A stretch of 54,416 bases of DNA from Nocardioidaceae bacterium (GTDB taxonomy: Bacteria; Actinomycetota; Actinomycetes; Propionibacteriales; Nocardioidaceae), in assembly GCA_030447805.1 (NCBI GenBank), contig JAUJOE010000002.1:408968-463383 (forward strand), given 5' to 3'. Positions 9,534 through 18,017 of the stretch are shown here, one piece after another. A model generated the notes under the pieces. That model ran no database searches and was not told the DNA's origin. It worked only from the letters and a program-made list of their open reading frames with translations. Each line of letters begins with the position of its first letter. Position 1 is the first letter of the stretch. Position numbers and translations under genes: made by a program.

Positions 9534-10667
9534 TCAGGGTGGGCCGGGGCCGAGCAACCAGAAACCGCCGTAGACCGCTGCGCTCACAGCCATCAGCCCA
9601 AGCACCGATATCACTACAGGCAGGCTGCGACGGGCTAGCCACAAAGCGATCGGCAGCAGCAGGGGAAAGGCTGGCAGCAGGTAGCGCGGCTTCGAGCCGA
9701 AATAGCCCGACGTTGTCAGCGCGAAGAGAATGAGCGCTCCCGTGAAGATCAACAGGGGCAGTGGTTGCCGTTGCCGGACACACAACCAAAAGAGCCAGCC
9801 GAGAAGAGCAAGCCCCAGGCAGATCGCCACCCCCAGGAAGAAGTCAGAGCTGGCGAGAAATGCCCAGACCCACGTGGCGAACGCGCTACCTCCATCGACG
9901 GTGTTCCCCCAGTCGCTGGTCACCGCGAAGTAGCCGGTGGGATTCCCAGTCTGCAACCCCACCCAGCCGACGTACCCGAACCATCCCAACGGGGCGACGA
10001 CTGCCGCGAGCACGAGGCGAGGCACCATCGATCGGCTAGTTGAACCGGGCGGGTCTCCGCGGACGGCCCGAAAGCCTTTCAGCAGTACGGCGACGACGAC
10101 GGCAGCAACCACTGCCGCGCCGACTGGCCGGGTCAACCCGGCGAGGCAGGCGAGAAGGCCGGCCCACAGCCAGCGCTCAGTGAGCACGGCATACATCGAC
10201 CAGGCCGCGAGCGCGGTGAACAGCGATTCGCTATAGGCCATCGACTGGACGATGCTCACCGGCAGTGCAGCCCATAAGACCGTGACGAGCACGCCGACCC
10301 GGCGGCCGTACAGGTGATCGACGACGGCGAAGATCCCCCAGGCAGCCGCCAGCGAGGAGACCCAGCTAACCACCAAGCCGGCATCGACGTACGAGAAACC
10401 TGTGACCTGGGCAACCAGCCGCTCAAGGAGTGGGAAGAGCGGGAAGAAGGCATAGTCGGACAGGAGCCGGCCGTCGTCATGGATCCGGACGAAGCCGTAC
10501 CCGTCTCGTGCGATTCCCTCGTACCACTGCCCGTCCCACCACACCAGCAAGCGATGCGCGTCGCGGCCAGCATTATTCGCGAAGGCGTTTAACACCAAGA
10601 GTCCGAGCAGTTTGAGCGCAACAAATGCGCCGAGTGCTGGCGCAACACGTTCCAGCGCCACGCGCAT
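9534..10667 (-). CDS. PIG-V-like membrane mannosyltransferase
   Basis: Polytopic glycosyltransferase, about 377 residues with at least eight hydrophobic segments. The first loop carries WDGQWYEGIARDGY and is followed by YAFFPLFPLLERL and SMAYSESLFTALAAWSMY, hallmarks of the PIG-V/GT-C mannosyltransferases that use polyprenol-phosphate-mannose. The start at 10667 (MRVALERVAPAL) is preferred because GGGAGA lies about nine bases upstream; an in-frame GTG at 10727 would overlap the mazF stop and add an unconserved leader. Intact frame. Acceptor unknown. Confidence 0.82.
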   Translation of the reverse strand: MRVALERVAPALGAFVALKLLGLLVLNAFANNAGRDAHRLLVWWDGQWYEGIARDGYGFVRIHDDGRLLSDYAFFPLFPLLERLVAQVTGFSYVDAGLVVSWVSSLAAAWGIFAVVDHLYGRRVGVLVTVLWAALPVSIVQSMAYSESLFTALAAWSMYAVLTERWLWAGLLACLAGLTRPVGAAVVAAVVVAVLLKGFRAVRGDPPGSTSRSMVPRLVLAAVVAPLGWFGYVGWVGLQTGNPTGYFAVTSDWGNTVDGGSAFATWVWAFLASSDFFLGVAICLGLALLGWLFWLCVRQRQPLPLLIFTGALILFALTTSGYFGSKPRYLLPAFPLLLPIALWLARRSLPVVISVLGLMAVSAAVYGGFWLLGPGPP

Positions 10668-10723
10668 CGAGGGCAGTCTCCCGGAGTGTGCTGAGGCAGC
10701 ACTGCAGCCTGTCCCGGTCACGG

Positions 10724-11053
10724 TCATTCGGCAAGCCCGAGGAAGACGAGGAGTGCACGGTTAAGCCGGACCAGATCCTCATCGGCGAGACGGCCGAGAT
10801 GATCGCGCACGTTCACCCGTGGCATTGTCGTGATTTTGTCGACCATGATCTGGCTTGGTTGCTCGATCCCGGTGGCCGTCGTTGCCTCCACAGCGATCCG
10901 GGTCAGCGGCGCCTCGACGGGATTGGTTGTCAGCGGACAGATCGTGACGGAGGCAGTCGCATCGAACCGGTCGTCCTGAATGACGACGACGGGCATCGGC
11001 TTGCCGGTATACGCACCTCGTGTGGCAGCAATATGAATATCGCCTCGCCTCAC
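10724..11053 (-). CDS. mazF: MazF/PemK-type toxin
   Basis: 109-residue endoribonuclease toxin of the MazF family. Family features are MRRGDIHIAATRGAYTGKPMPVVVIQ (start of the SH3-like barrel with the catalytic Arg region), ICPLTTNP and the QIMVDKITTMPR strand with conserved Asp-Lys. It probably cleaves mRNA at short motifs. It overlaps the upstream antitoxin by four bases, consistent with coupled translation. Frame intact. Confidence 0.92.
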   Translation of the reverse strand: MRRGDIHIAATRGAYTGKPMPVVVIQDDRFDATASVTICPLTTNPVEAPLTRIAVEATTATGIEQPSQIMVDKITTMPRVNVRDHLGRLADEDLVRLNRALLVFLGLAE

Positions 11054-11274
11054 TTGGCGGCTTCTCCCTCGTCGGCCCAGTCGATGGAGATCGCGTCGAC
11101 GAACTCCTGGTCGTCGGTTTCATGCTCGCTGGCGGCGATGGCAGCCGACTGGCGGTGAGCCGCCGCGACGAATTCTGGTGCGCGTACGTCGGGTACCCAG
11201 ATCTGGACGGGCCGGAGGCCTTGGGCGCGCAACCGCGCGCGATGCTCGCGTACCCGATCGCGCGTACTAGCCAT
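11050..11274 (-). CDS. MazE-like antitoxin (DUF3018 type)
   Basis: 74 residues. The N-terminal half RDRVREHRARLRAQGLRPVQIWVPD matches the small antitoxin family found before actinobacterial mazF genes; the C-terminal half is acidic (HETDDQEFVDAISIDWADEGEA), the toxin-neutralising tail. The ATG at 11274 lies eight bases from a perfect palindrome that is the likely operator. The stop overlaps the mazF start. Confidence 0.88.
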   Translation of the reverse strand: MASTRDRVREHRARLRAQGLRPVQIWVPDVRAPEFVAAAHRQSAAIAASEHETDDQEFVDAISIDWADEGEAAK

Positions 11275-11282
11275 CCGCCAAT

Positions 11283-11294
11283 GTTACATGTAAC
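11283..11294. promoter_or_regulatory. Palindromic operator candidate of mazEF
   Basis: GTTACATGTAAC is a perfect 12-bp palindrome ending eight bases before the mazE start and overlapping the expected promoter. MazE-type antitoxins repress their own operon through such sites. The AT-rich core contrasts with the GC-rich surroundings. Confidence 0.5.
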
Positions 11295-11322
11295 GCAGCG
11301 AGGTTTCGACTCAGTCGGTCCG

Positions 11323-12113
11323 CTATTGGGTCAGCTCCACCACGACTGGAGCGTGGTCGCTGGCGCCCTTGCCCTTGCGTTCCTGCCGGTCGATCGAGGC
11401 GCCGGTGACGCGATTGGCTAAGGCTGGGCTGGCGAGGGCGAAGTCGATGCGCATCCCCTCGCGGCGGGCGAACCGTAGCCGCGTGTAGTCCCAGTACGTG
11501 TAAACCCCAGGGCCAGGAGTGTGCGGCCGGACCACGTCGGCGTACCCGCATCGACGATCGCCGCGAACGCCGTCCGCTCCGGTGCCGACACGTGCGTGGA
11601 GTGGGCGAAGACCCGCATGTCCCACACGTCGTCGTCGTGCGGAGCGATGTTCCAGTCGCCCGGGAGCACGATTTGCGCCTCGGGGTCGTCGGCCAACCAG
11701 GCCGCGGCGGTGTCACGCAGTCGGGCCAACCACTCGAGCTTGTAGAGGTAGTGCGGGTCGCTCAGCGTGCGGCCGTTCGGCACGTACAGGCTCCACACTC
11801 GTACGCCGTCGCAGGTGGCAGCAAGCGCCCGCGCCTCAGTGACGGGTTCGTCGCCCCAGCCCGGCTGACCGGGGAACCCGACCTGCACGTCGGCTAGCCC
11901 TACGCGGGAGAGCACGGCGACGCCGTTCCATCCGGAGACGCCGCGATGCGCCGCTTGATAGCCCAGCCGTCCGATCACGTCGTACGGGAATTGGTCGTCG
12001 CGGCACTTGGTCTCCTGCATCGCGAGTACGTCGACATCGCTGCGCTCGAGCCACGCGACCACACGGTCGAGCCGCGCCCGGATGGAGTTGACGTTCCAGG
12101 TGGCGATCCGCAC
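11323..12113 (-). CDS. xthA: Exodeoxyribonuclease III (one frameshift)
   Basis: AP endonuclease/3'-5' exonuclease of base-excision repair. Motifs in order: MRIATWNVNSIRARL (catalytic Asn), MQETKC (metal Glu), LYVPNG, GDWNIAP, then in the second frame RIDFALASP and SDHAPVVVEL (catalytic Asp-His). The halves join as AIVDAG-YADVVRPHTPGPGVYTYWD if one base is missing in the C3 run at 11545-11547 (G3 on the coding strand), so the gene is probably intact in the organism. The start at 12113 places the catalytic Asn at residue 7, as is normal. Confidence 0.9.
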
Positions 12114-12291
12114 GGCGGCAACCTACCGGCTGCCGGACATGCGGACGCCAGACGCCTTCACTAGGTGGGAGCGGGCCGAATCGGGTATTTCGGACTGAAC
12201 AGCGACCCCTGGGACAGTGGAGGTTCCCCCAGATAGTGAAGGCGGCGTACGTGAGGCATGCAGTGCGCGTTCTCAAGAAAAGTCGCCAACT

Positions 12292-12307
12292 CGTGACCAA
12301 ACCGTGA
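12292..12307 (+). promoter_or_regulatory. Direct repeat CGTGA-N6-CGTGA upstream of the S55 protease gene
   Basis: CGTGA at 12292-12296 and 12303-12307, 11 bases start to start, i.e. one helical turn. This spacing resembles tandem response-regulator sites (MtrA- or GlnR-like direct repeats). It lies about 96 bases before the S55 start, in a 289-base divergent intergenic region shared with xthA. Binding is not shown. Confidence 0.3.
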
Positions 12308-12402
12308 TCTTCGAAGACCAACGAGTTTCGCCGCCGGAGAGTCTAATGAGCACAGGTCGCGCCATTGGGGGGTGGCCGCAACCTCATCGAAGGGCAAAGT
12401 AC

Positions 12403-14193
12403 ATGGCACAACGTTCTCTAACGCGTCGCGGGTGGATCCGCCCGCGCGCGACGGTACTCGGCATGTCGGCGGCCGCTCTGGTTGCTACCACCGTGCCGGC
12501 GTTGCCGGCCCAGTCAGTCGACGAAGCAAGCTGCCCCGTGGCGACGCCCGCTCGCGCGATCGACAAGGGCATGCGCGTTCACGGCCTCACCGTCAGCAGC
12601 GGCACCACCCCGGACGCGTTCCAGGGAGAGGTGCTCGGTGTGCTCCAAGACGGCATCGCGCCTGGTCTCGACATGATCATGGTCAGGCTCGAGGGGTCGG
12701 AGATCACCCACGACGATGGCAGCGTCGATAAGGGCATCTGGGCCGGCATGTCCGGCTCACCTGTCTACGACAACAGGGGCCGCCTGCTTGGGGCTGTCGC
12801 CTACGGGTTGTCGTGGTCGCCAAGCGATGTCGCCGGCGTCACCCCAGGCGCGGCGATGCGGGAACTCCTCGACAGCCAGGACAGCACCGCGATCAACGCA
12901 GCAGCCAGCACCAAGAAGATCGCAATCCCTGACGCCACGGCCGACCGTATGGTCGCGTCGGGCGACATGAGCACAGTGCAGGCCGACAGCGGGTTCCAGC
13001 GGCTGCCGATGCCGTTCAGCGTGTCGGGTCTGTCCAACAGCCACCTGCAGAAGGCCGCCAACCGGTTCAACGCCAAGGGCCCGGTCGTTGTCGGAGGAAG
13101 CACATCCGCGGCCGCCGAACCCACCGCCATCGTGCCCGGGGGCAACCTCGCCGGCTCACTGTCGTACGGCGACATCACCTACGCCGGAATGGGCACCGCC
13201 ACCGCAGTCTGCGGTAACGAGGTGCTCGCCTTCGGTCACCCGCTGCTGTGGTCGGGACACAGCACCTTGTCGATGCACGGCGGCGACGCCATCTACATCC
13301 AGAAGGACACCGTCTTCGGGTCGTTCAAGGTCGCCAACCCCTCTGCACCGGTGGGGCAGGTCAACGGTGACCACCTGGCCGGCATCCACGGGGTTCTCGG
13401 CATGACCCCCAAGTCCACCGAGGTGACCTCCTACGTGGAGAAGGTCACCAACGGCGACTCCCGCCGCGGCAAGACGGTGATCACCTACCGTCCAGCGACG
13501 CCGTACCTGTCGTCACTGCACCTGCTCTCCAACGCCGACCGGGTGCTCGACAAGATCGGCAGCGGGACCGCGACTGTCAGATGGACCTTCGACGGCACCC
13601 GGGCCGACGGCAGCACCTGGACGTTCTCTCGCTTCGACCGGTTCGCCAGCCGCCGCGACATCACGTTCGCGTCGATCTGGGACTCCTACCGGCAGATGTC
13701 GCAGATCATGCACAACAAGTACGAGCGGGTGCGGATCACCGACGTCCACTACCGGGCGCAGTACAGCCCGCGGTTCAACGCCTTCCAGATCGAGCAGTAC
13801 GAGATCAAGCCGGCTGACCGGTGGATCACGATCACGAGTCACCGCCCGGCCAGGACTGTGTACGCCGGCACCGATCTGCCCGTCCGCGTGACCCTGGCTC
13901 CGAGCAGGGACACCGAGGAGTCCAAGGTCGTGCGGCTCTCCGTCCGGATCCCCAAGTCCGCACGGGGTCACTCGGCGACCTTGTACGTCAGTGGCGGTGA
14001 CGACGAGGGTCGCACCCGCGCTGGTTCCTTCGACGAGTTCCTCGACAAGCTCGAGAGCGCGCCAACCAACGACACGGTGACCGCCACCGTGCGGGCGGGC
14101 AAAGATGGTCGTGGCAGCAGCCGCACCAGCGACAGCGAGGCCGCCGGCGACGTGGTCTCGGGCTACAAGCACCTGCACCTGCGTGTGCGGTAA
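12403..14193 (+). CDS. Secreted SpoIVB-type (S55) serine peptidase
   Basis: 596 residues from ATG 12403, chosen because GAAGGG lies upstream and an Arg-rich Sec signal begins here (QRSLTRRGWIRPRATVLGMSAAALVATTVPALPAQS). The peptidase S55 domain follows: MRVHGLTVSSGTTPDAFQGEVLGV, GIWAGMSGSPVYD with the catalytic Ser, and LAFGHPLLWSGH with a conserved His. The C-terminal 250 residues form a beta-rich region. In spore-formers SpoIVB cleaves a regulator of sigma-K activation; actinobacterial homologues of this size occur without that pathway and their substrate is unknown. Frame intact; a terminator follows. Confidence 0.86.
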   Translation: MAQRSLTRRGWIRPRATVLGMSAAALVATTVPALPAQSVDEASCPVATPARAIDKGMRVHGLTVSSGTTPDAFQGEVLGVLQDGIAPGLDMIMVRLEGSEITHDDGSVDKGIWAGMSGSPVYDNRGRLLGAVAYGLSWSPSDVAGVTPGAAMRELLDSQDSTAINAAASTKKIAIPDATADRMVASGDMSTVQADSGFQRLPMPFSVSGLSNSHLQKAANRFNAKGPVVVGGSTSAAAEPTAIVPGGNLAGSLSYGDITYAGMGTATAVCGNEVLAFGHPLLWSGHSTLSMHGGDAIYIQKDTVFGSFKVANPSAPVGQVNGDHLAGIHGVLGMTPKSTEVTSYVEKVTNGDSRRGKTVITYRPATPYLSSLHLLSNADRVLDKIGSGTATVRWTFDGTRADGSTWTFSRFDRFASRRDITFASIWDSYRQMSQIMHNKYERVRITDVHYRAQYSPRFNAFQIEQYEIKPADRWITITSHRPARTVYAGTDLPVRVTLAPSRDTEESKVVRLSVRIPKSARGHSATLYVSGGDDEGRTRAGSFDEFLDKLESAPTNDTVTATVRAGKDGRGSSRTSDSEAAGDVVSGYKHLHLRVR

Positions 14194-14214
14194 CTAACTC
14201 GCAGCAAAGAGAAG

Positions 14215-14243
14215 GCCCCGGGCAGCGCGAGCTGACCCGGGGC
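14215..14243. terminator. Bidirectional hairpin terminator
   Basis: Stem GCCCCGGG (14215-14222) with CCCGGGGC (14236-14243), followed on the plus strand by TTCCTCT and preceded by AAAGAGAAG, which reads CTTCTCTTT on the other strand. It sits between the convergent S55 protease and hydroquinone-reductase-like genes and can serve both. Confidence 0.75.
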
Positions 14244-14248
14244 TTCCT

Positions 14249-15322
14249 CTACTCTGCGGCGCTCAGTAGCGGCGTGTGCTCCGCGGGCACGGCCTCACCA
14301 ACCGGCGGCGGGCCGGGGGGAGTTCCGTCACCGAACGGGCGGCCACCCAACGACTCGCGCCCGTGCGGTTCGAGCCAGTTGGAAAGGTCGGGACCCTTAG
14401 GCACGATCTGCGTCGGGTTGATGTCGGTGTGGACGACGTAGTAGTGCTGCTTGATCTGCACGAAGTCGGTCGTGTCCCCGAAACCGGGGGTCTGGAACAG
14501 GTCTCGCGCGTACGCCCACAGCACCGGCAGCTCGGTGAGCTTGTGCCGGTTGCACTTGAAGTGACCGTGGTAGACGGGGTCGAAACGCGCCAACGTCGTG
14601 AACAGCCGCACGTCGGCCTCCGTGATCGTGTCACCCACCAGGTAACGCTGGGTCGACAGTCGATCGCTTAGCCAGTCCAACGCGGCGAACAGCCGGTCGT
14701 ACCCCTTGTCGTAGGCCCGCTGTGACCCAGCGAACCCGCACCGGTAGACCCCGTTGTTGACCTCGCGGAAGACCCGCTCGGCCACCTCGTCGATCTCCTC
14801 GCGCAGCGCCTCCGGGTACAGGTCGGGAGCGCCCTCCCGGTGGTACTTGCGCCACTCGGTGGAGAAGTCCAGCGTGATCTGCGGGAAGTTGTTGGTGACC
14901 ACCTCACCGCTTTGTACGTCGACGATGGCCGGCACCGTGATTCCCCGCTCGTAGTCGGGGAAGCGCTTGAAGTAGGCCTGCTGCAGGCGCTCGATGCCAA
15001 GCACGGGGTCGACGCCCCCGGGGTCGAGGTCGAATGTCCAACTGCGTTTGTCGTGCGTCGGGCCGCACAGCCCCATCGAGATCACGTCTTCCAGGCCGAG
15101 CAACCGCCTGACGATGATCGCCCGGTTCGCCCACGGGCAAGCCCGGGCGGCGACCAGCCGGTAGCGCCCCGGTTCGACCGGGTAGCCGTCCTGGCCGTCC
15201 TCGGTGATCCGGGTGGTGATGTAGTTGGTGTCGCGCTTGAACTCCCTGCCGGTCTCGACGTAGGACCCCTTGGTGTCCTGCTCCTCTGCACTCATGCCGA
15301 CCTCGTCTCCTGTGCTGCTCAT
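14249..15322 (-). CDS. Xi-class glutathione S-transferase (hydroquinone reductase-like)
   Basis: 357 residues. The catalytic CPWA motif (ARACPWANRAIIVRRLLGL) is that of Xi-class enzymes that remove thiol adducts from hydroquinones. Further family features are GPTHDKRSWTF, TVPAIVDVQSGEVVTNNFPQI, the YLVGDTITEADVRLFTTLARFDPVYHGHFKCN helix, and a Pro/Gly-rich C-terminus. Actinobacteria use mycothiol, so the physiological thiol may not be glutathione. Intact; cytosolic. An internal start at residue 10 is possible. Confidence 0.88.
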   Translation of the reverse strand: MSSTGDEVGMSAEEQDTKGSYVETGREFKRDTNYITTRITEDGQDGYPVEPGRYRLVAARACPWANRAIIVRRLLGLEDVISMGLCGPTHDKRSWTFDLDPGGVDPVLGIERLQQAYFKRFPDYERGITVPAIVDVQSGEVVTNNFPQITLDFSTEWRKYHREGAPDLYPEALREEIDEVAERVFREVNNGVYRCGFAGSQRAYDKGYDRLFAALDWLSDRLSTQRYLVGDTITEADVRLFTTLARFDPVYHGHFKCNRHKLTELPVLWAYARDLFQTPGFGDTTDFVQIKQHYYVVHTDINPTQIVPKGPDLSNWLEPHGRESLGGRPFGDGTPPGPPPVGEAVPAEHTPLLSAAE

Positions 15323-15381
15323 CGTGTGTGAAGCCAGGCTAGGCGAGCCGTAGCACCGCCGTGCGCTTGCACCTCACGCTC

Positions 15382-16410
15382 CTACGTCGGCCCGTTGCCG
15401 CGTCCCTCCAGGAGCGGACGTGCCGGGTCCAGCGACGTACCCTCGCGCTCGTCCCGGCGACGCCGCGCGATCGCCGACAGCGACTCGAGCACTACCCGGT
15501 TGGCCAATGCGGCGGTGATGTCGGCGGAGTCGTAGGGCGGGCTGACCTCGACAACGTCGACTCCCACGATCGGCAGCTCGAGGCAGGCGCGTCGCACGGC
15601 GTCGAGCAGCTCCCGCGCGCTCAGGCCGCCGGGCTCTGGAGTGCCGGTGCCGGGCGCGTGGGCGGGGTCGCAGACGTCGATGTCGACCGACAAGAACACA
15701 CCGTCACAGTCGTCGACAGCCACGGCGAACGCCTCGGTCAGACACTCGGCCAGACCCTTGGCGACGATCTCGCTCATCTCGTACGACCGCATCCGTTGTG
15801 CTGCCATCCAGTCCAGCGTCTCCGGACCCGGCCAGTAGCCGCGCAGACCGACCTGGAGGAACCTGTCGCCGCGCACCGCACCGGACTCGATCAGCCGCCG
15901 CATCGGCTGCCCGTGTCCCCACAGCGAGCCGAACTCGATGTCGCCGGTGTCGGCGTGGGCGTCGAAGTGAAGCAGCGACACCCGGCCGTGGCCGAGCACG
16001 TTCGCGACCCCCTTGGCGTCGGGGAACGTGATCGAATGGTCACCCCCCAGCACGACGGGGATCGCCCCCGCCGTTGCCACTGTCTGCACCGCTGCCTCCA
16101 GCCGCGGCAGGGCCGTCTCGATGTCACCGGAGTACATCTCCACGTCGCCGGCGTCGACGACCCGCAGGTCGCGCAGACCGTCGGTGCGCAGCGCGAGGCT
16201 CGGCCGCGAGCCGTCGTGCGGCAGGTAGTCGGTGATCCGGATCGCCTGTGGGCCGAAGCGCGTGCCCGGACGGTGCGACGTACCGCCGTCGAACGGCGCC
16301 CCGACGATCACCACGTCGGCATCGGCGTACGACGCCGGCTCCTCGAGGTCGCAGCTGCCGACACCGAGGAAGGTGACGTCGGGGCCGTACTGCGCGCCGT
16401 ACCGTGTCAT
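15382..16410 (-). CDS. Agmatinase-like ureohydrolase
   Basis: 343-residue manganese ureohydrolase. Metal motifs are complete: LGGDHSITFPD, LLHFDAHADTGDIEFGSLWGHG and VFLSVDIDVCDPAHAPGTGTPEPGG. The last motif with GTGTPEPGG fits agmatinase/guanidinobutyrase more than arginase, but the substrate cannot be fixed by sequence. ATG 16410 is preferred over 16518 because GGGAG lies about nine bases upstream and the family starts there (MTRYGAQYGPDVTF). Frame intact. Confidence 0.88.
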   Translation of the reverse strand: MTRYGAQYGPDVTFLGVGSCDLEEPASYADADVVIVGAPFDGGTSHRPGTRFGPQAIRITDYLPHDGSRPSLALRTDGLRDLRVVDAGDVEMYSGDIETALPRLEAAVQTVATAGAIPVVLGGDHSITFPDAKGVANVLGHGRVSLLHFDAHADTGDIEFGSLWGHGQPMRRLIESGAVRGDRFLQVGLRGYWPGPETLDWMAAQRMRSYEMSEIVAKGLAECLTEAFAVAVDDCDGVFLSVDIDVCDPAHAPGTGTPEPGGLSARELLDAVRRACLELPIVGVDVVEVSPPYDSADITAALANRVVLESLSAIARRRRDEREGTSLDPARPLLEGRGNGPT

Positions 16411-16543
16411 CGCAGCGCTCCCGGCCAGCAGCGCAAGCCGCGGAGGGGCATGCGGATACGGTCGCACATGTCGGTGTGGTCGCTTGGGGGAACCGGTGCT
16501 GCGCGACAACCGTCTCATTGACGACCGACGACGCTGGAGGCCC

Positions 16544-17819
16544 GATGCGCACGCACTTACTCACCGCCTCGCCTGCACCTGTCTCGTCGTGGCGACGGGT
16601 GCGGCAGCGCCACCGACGTCAACGGCTCGTCCGCCGCCCACCTGGAAGCCGAGGACGTGCAGATGGCGGAACCGGTCACCGATCTCGCCTACGACGACGT
16701 GGCGCGCTCAACCGCCGCCTCGGCCACGACCTGGCGACGTCAATCCCTACCAACGACGGCAACCTTGTCTTCTCACCAGCGGCTCGCTATCGCGTTCGCG
16801 ATGCTGCGCGAGGGTGCGGTCGGCGCGACCGGCGCGGAGATCGACGGAGTCACCGACAACAGGTTTACAACCTGCTGCTCCATGAGTTGGGCGACGTAGG
16901 CGAGGGGGACGTGCTGGAGCTCAATGACGCGCTCTTCCTCGACCCGTCGCTGAAAGTGGAGCGCTCGTATCTCGAAAATCTGAAGAAGTGGTACGGCGCT
17001 GGAGTGGAGCAGACCGAGTTCCCCGACCCGGCCCTCGACCAGATCAACGGCTGGGTCGATGACAAGACGCACGGTCGCATCCCTCAACTGCTCGACCAGC
17101 TCGACCCGCTCGCCGTCGTCGCGCTCGTCAACACCATCTACCTGAACGCGAAGTGGCAAGACCCGCGCGCCCGACGACACCGAGGACGAAGTGTTCAGGA
17201 AGGCGGTGACGAGGTCATCGTGCCGACGATGCATGCGATGTTGGGGACATACGCCTACGCCGACCCCGGGGTGGCAGGCGGTGCGACTGCCTTACCAGGG
17301 CGGCGAGCTGTCCATGGTGGTGCTGCTACCGACCGGTGACACAGATCCGGTCGACTCAAGGCCGACGTCCTCGCGGCTGCCGACCGGACTTCAACCAGCG
17401 AGGTCGACTGGTTCCAGCAAGTGGGAGCTGGAGACGACTGCAGACCTGACCCAGGTCCCCATCGGATGGACTCGACATTCGGCGGACGCGGCGACTTCTC
17501 GGCGCTAACCCCAGACCCCAATTTCGCGGTCACCCAGGTGCTCCAACAGGCCAACATCACGGTAGGTGAGGAGGGCACCGAGGCAGCGGCGGCGACGGCG
17601 ATCGTTGGCGAGGCTGGGGCGGTGCCGCCACCGCCGGAAGGCTCGGTCGAGTTCGTCGCCGATCATCCGTTCGCGTTCGCCATCATGCACGACCGGTCCG
17701 GTGTGCCGCTGTTCCAAGGCGTCGTGGCCGACCCGTGGACCGCGCCGCCGCCGGTGCTCAGCGAGGCCAAACTCATCGGCCGCGACCCGCAGGTGCGGCG
17801 GTTAACGGTCGCCCGGTGA
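16544..17819 (+). CDS. Serpin-family lipoprotein (many frameshifts)
   Basis: Serine protease inhibitor fold. Pieces in order over three frames: a lipoprotein signal (LACTCLVVATG then CGSATDVNGSS), GNLVFSPA, LAIAFAMLREGAVGATGAEI, VYNLLLHELG, LNDALFLDPSLKVERSYLENL, VALVNTIYLNAKWQDP, PTMHAMLGTYAYAD, LPYQGGELSMVVLLPTGD, then the reactive-loop hinge EEGTEAAAATAI and HPFAFAIMHDRSGVPLFQGVV. The hinge with small residues after Gly-Thr is that of inhibitory serpins. At least six frame changes are needed. Because neighbouring leuS shows the same density, sequence error is more likely than gene decay, though decay cannot be excluded for this non-essential gene. Target protease unknown. Confidence 0.75.
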
Positions 17820-17912
17820 TTGATCCTGCGCTACCCTGGAGGCCTGCGGCGGTCAACTTACTTAGCCGCGCTGATCACGGTCATCATCAGCGCGGCTGCC
17901 CCTCACGTCTGA
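17820..17912 (+). CDS. Candidate leader peptide upstream of leuS
   Basis: A 30-codon frame from TTG 17820, directly after the serpin stop, to TGA 17910-17912. Its end reads LAALITVIISAAAPHV, so Leu, Ile and Val cluster at 17871-17888, and it includes the rare codon TTA (17862-17864). The codon cluster lies inside a 12-bp hairpin, and the stop lies in the 3' arm of an intrinsic terminator. This is the layout of ribosome-mediated attenuation sensing branched-chain aminoacyl-tRNA. The true start is uncertain, with TTG and internal CTG possible. Confidence 0.5.
   Translation: MILRYPGGLRRSTYLAALITVIISAAAPHV
17864..17897 (+). promoter_or_regulatory. Attenuator stem (pause hairpin) upstream of leuS
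   Basis: Perfect 12-bp stem AGCCGCGCTGAT (17864-17875) with ATCAGCGCGGCT (17886-17897), loop of ten bases. It contains the Leu/Ile/Val codons of the leader peptide and directly abuts the terminator. A ribosome stalled on those codons would open this stem and reach the 5' arm of the terminator, favouring read-through into leuS; that mechanism is inferred. Confidence 0.6.
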
Positions 17913-17923
17913 GGGGCTTTTTT
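17898..17923 (+). terminator. Intrinsic terminator in the leuS leader
   Basis: Stem GCCCCTCA (17898-17905) with TGAGGGGC (17910-17917), loop CGTC, followed by six T (17918-17923). It stands 95 bases before the leuS start and after the serpin stop. It could simply end serpin transcription, but the leader peptide through it argues for attenuation of leuS. Confidence 0.85.
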
Positions 17924-18017
17924 GTGCCCGCGACATCCCAGCGGTCACCGACCCCCACAGCAGCAGGCTGCATGCAGATCGGCCGTCCCAAATCTGGAGA
18001 GCCACAGGAGAACCCCG

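Noticed and set aside
17820-18017. T-box riboswitch upstream of leuS
   Set aside because: The T-box sequence and specifier-loop arrangement are not present; the leader peptide and terminator explain the region better.
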